The notes beneath the pieces were generated by a model. It was given only the letters and a program-made list of their open reading frames with translations, searched no databases and was not told the DNA's origin. 6,599 nt of DNA, from the NCBI GenBank assembly GCA_947174225.1, contig CAMWIF010000154.1, positions 1 to 6,599 of the forward strand, given 5' to 3'. The number at the start of each line of letters is the position of its first letter. Position 1 is the first letter of the stretch. The position numbers and the translations under genes are program-made. The stretch is from an uncultured Porphyromonadaceae bacterium. GTDB taxonomy: Bacteria > Bacteroidota > Bacteroidia > Bacteroidales > Muribaculaceae. This document shows, in pieces, positions 4,958-6,599 of this stretch.

Positions 4958-6275
4958 ACTTAAACGTATAAAGAAGGGCTTGGACATCCCAATCACGGGT
5001 GCCCCCTCTTCCCGCGTGACAGAAGACAAAAAGACCGCTCTCTTCGCCATAGCTCCCGACGATTATCCCGGGCCGGTGTGGAAAGCAGTGGTTAAGCCGG
5101 GCGACAAAGTAAAGGCCGGCGATCCGCTCCTCAAAGATAAGGCTACGGGCAAGGTCTGCCTTGCCTCACCTGTATCCGGAGAGGTAGCGGAGGTAAACCG
5201 TGGCGAGCGTCGCCACATCCGTTTCATCAGCGTCCATAAAGAGAACACGGAGAAACGGCAATTCAGTGTGGCAAAGACTCCGGAAGAGATCAAGAGCGCT
5301 ATGCTTGAAAGCGGACTCTGGGCACTTATGCGCCAACGTCCCTTCGACATCGTACCGGATCCGGAGGTCGCTCCCCGCGACATCTTTGTCACCGCTTTTG
5401 ATTCTGCGCCGCTTACGGCTAAGATGATCGACCAGAACCAGCGTGAATGGCTTGAGAAAGGTCTTGCCTGCCTCACGAAACTCACAGCAGGAAAAGTTTA
5501 TCTCGGAGTACGCAGCAATGACAATCTTTCATCACGTGTGGCAGAGGTGTATGAATTTGAAGGGCCTCACCCGGCAGGCAACGTCGGCACGCAGATTGCC
5601 GCCATTGCCCCTGTCAACAAAGGAGAAGTAGTTTGGACTCTCGATGCGCCTACTGTGGCAAGAATCGGCAAGCTCTGCGAGAAAGGAGAAATCGATTTCT
5701 CCACCAGAGTTGCCCTCACAGGACCCGAAATCCGTGACCCCCACATCGTGCTGACATCTTTCGGAGCAAACATCGACTCTCTGCTGAAAGACGAACTGAA
5801 AAATAAGGAGGGTATCCGTGTGATTTCCGGCAATGTACTTACCGGTATTAGAGTCAACAAAGATGACTTCCTCCACTATCCCTATCGCCAGATCACAGTG
5901 ATTGAGGAGGGGGACAATGCCGATGAATTTATGGGCTGGGCATCACTTAATCCTATGAAATACAGTGTAAAAAGAAGCTTCCCCGCCTTCTTGCGCGGTC
6001 TTTCTAAGCCATTTGAGTTTGATGCCCGTCTGAAGGGTGGACATCGAGCTATGATTCTGAGCGAAGAATACGACAAGGTCTTCCCCTTCGACATTTATCC
6101 CGAATATCTTCTCAAAGCCATAATGGCAGGCGACATTGACCGTATGGAAAAACTCGGAATATATGAAGTGGCACCCGAAGACTTCGCACTACCGGAGTTT
6201 GTAGACACCTCCAAAATCGAGCTTCAAAAGATTGTAAGGGAGGGTCTTGATAACCTCAGAAAAGAACTATCATAA
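4950..6275 (+). CDS. nqrA: Na+-translocating NADH:quinone reductase subunit A
   Basis: 441 residues, ATG to TAA. NqrA is the peripheral cytoplasmic subunit of the six-subunit Na+-NQR complex, which oxidises NADH, reduces quinone and pumps Na+ out. Visible features: the family N-terminus KRIKKGLDIPITGAP (5-19); a lipoyl/biotinyl-like barrel, VKPGDKVKAGDPL...SPVSGEVAEVNRGERR (48-88); GLWALMRQRPFDIVPDP (122-138); GPHPAGNVGTQI (205-216); GWASLNP (329-335); and the C-terminal MILSEEYDKVFPFDIYPEYLLKAIM followed by LGIYEVAPEDFALPEFVDTSKIELQKIVREGLD (402-434). Length is normal for the family. The conserved KKGLDIP motif near residue 10 supports this start. Near the end, LPEFVDTSK replaces the LCxxxCxSK-like segment I recall from other NqrA proteins, so a cysteine pair seems absent. 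nqrB follows after 27 nt. Confidence 0.96.
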   Translation: MAELKRIKKGLDIPITGAPSSRVTEDKKTALFAIAPDDYPGPVWKAVVKPGDKVKAGDPLLKDKATGKVCLASPVSGEVAEVNRGERRHIRFISVHKENTEKRQFSVAKTPEEIKSAMLESGLWALMRQRPFDIVPDPEVAPRDIFVTAFDSAPLTAKMIDQNQREWLEKGLACLTKLTAGKVYLGVRSNDNLSSRVAEVYEFEGPHPAGNVGTQIAAIAPVNKGEVVWTLDAPTVARIGKLCEKGEIDFSTRVALTGPEIRDPHIVLTSFGANIDSLLKDELKNKEGIRVISGNVLTGIRVNKDDFLHYPYRQITVIEEGDNADEFMGWASLNPMKYSVKRSFPAFLRGLSKPFEFDARLKGGHRAMILSEEYDKVFPFDIYPEYLLKAIMAGDIDRMEKLGIYEVAPEDFALPEFVDTSKIELQKIVREGLDNLRKELS

Positions 6276-6302
6276 TTAAAGCAACATATCCAACCCTGAC
6301 AG

Positions 6303-6599
6303 ATGAAAGGATTAAAGAAAAAAATCGACAGTGTGAAACCACAGTTCGAAAAAGGGGGCAAGTATGAGAAACTTCACTCCGTTTTCGATGGCTTCTACAC
6401 TTTCCTTTTCACTCCCAATGAGACATCACGTTCAGGAGTCCACATCCATGATGCCAACGACTCCAAACGCACGATGATCATGGTAGTGATAGCCCTGCTC
6501 CCCTGCTGCCTGTTCGGCATGTGGAATGTGGGTCTGCAGCATGCTCTTGCCACCGGTGATCCCAACCATGGCGTGTTCAATCTCTGTTTCTACGGCTTC
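6303..6599 (+). CDS. nqrB: Na+-translocating NADH:quinone reductase subunit B, 5' part
   Basis: The first 99 codons of nqrB; the gene runs past the window end. NqrB is the large membrane subunit that carries covalent FMN and riboflavin and forms part of the Na+ path. The visible N-terminus is typical: MKGLKKKIDSVKPQFEKGGK (1-20), YEKLHSVFDGFYTFLFTPNE (21-40), SGVHIHDANDSKRTM (44-58), then the first transmembrane helix, IMVVIALLPCCLFGMWNVGLQ (59-79). The SGAT-type flavin attachment site and remaining helices lie outside. The start is 27 nt after nqrA with no promoter or hairpin in the gap, so the two genes are surely co-transcribed; nqrC to nqrF are expected beyond the edge. Confidence 0.96.
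   Translation, partial: MKGLKKKIDSVKPQFEKGGKYEKLHSVFDGFYTFLFTPNETSRSGVHIHDANDSKRTMIMVVIALLPCCLFGMWNVGLQHALATGDPNHGVFNLCFYGF

Noticed and set aside
5063..5485. A 140-codon open frame on the - strand
   Set aside because: It lies wholly within nqrA, which matches its family throughout. The antisense protein is Ser/Arg-rich without recognisable motifs.

Overview
The window looks like a chromosomal segment of a Bacteroidota bacterium, most likely order Bacteroidales; a Muribaculaceae-like gut lineage is a guess from protein flavour and moderate GC. Three things support this: the gene order (ExbD, a Bacteroidota-type TonB with an N-terminal GAYxLR motif, a PstS-like lipoprotein, a large TPR protein); two promoters fitting the Bacteroidota consensus (-33 TTG, -7 TAnnTTTG); and the lack of clear Shine-Dalgarno sites before the genes. 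Every recognised gene lies on the + strand.

Layout. Positions 1-437 hold the 3' part of exbD, followed 36 nt later by tonB (474-1352) and a hairpin terminator (1373-1414). A 177-nt spacer with a tandem repeat and a second AT-rich hairpin leads to a 66-residue two-helix membrane protein (1530-1730) and, 27 nt later, a PstS-family lipoprotein (1758-2771), closed by a terminator at 2818-2856. A consensus promoter (2909-2939) and a leader of about 110 nt precede a secreted 543-residue TPR protein (3058-4689), which ends in a very strong terminator (4710-4752). The last T of that terminator's T-run form part of the -33 element of the next promoter (4750-4781), which drives nqrA (4950-6275) and nqrB (from 6303, cut by the window end). 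No spacer exceeds 300 nt.

How the genes fit together. ExbD and TonB belong to the proton-driven motor that energises outer-membrane TonB-dependent transporters. The small membrane protein, the binding-protein-like lipoprotein and the TPR protein follow it. From memory this neighbourhood recurs in Bacteroidales, suggesting an envelope module whose non-TonB members have no settled role. The lipoprotein has a PstS fold signature, but its phosphate-loop motifs are diverged and no pstCAB permease is visible. The nqr genes encode the Na+-translocating NADH:quinone oxidoreductase and form a separate transcription unit.

The least explained parts are the PstS-like lipoprotein, the 66-residue membrane protein, and the two leaders. 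The nqrA leader has a near-duplicate of the promoter core and a 22-codon upstream ORF whose stop lies just inside nqrA. I did not find a clearly new defence, mobile or RNA system here.
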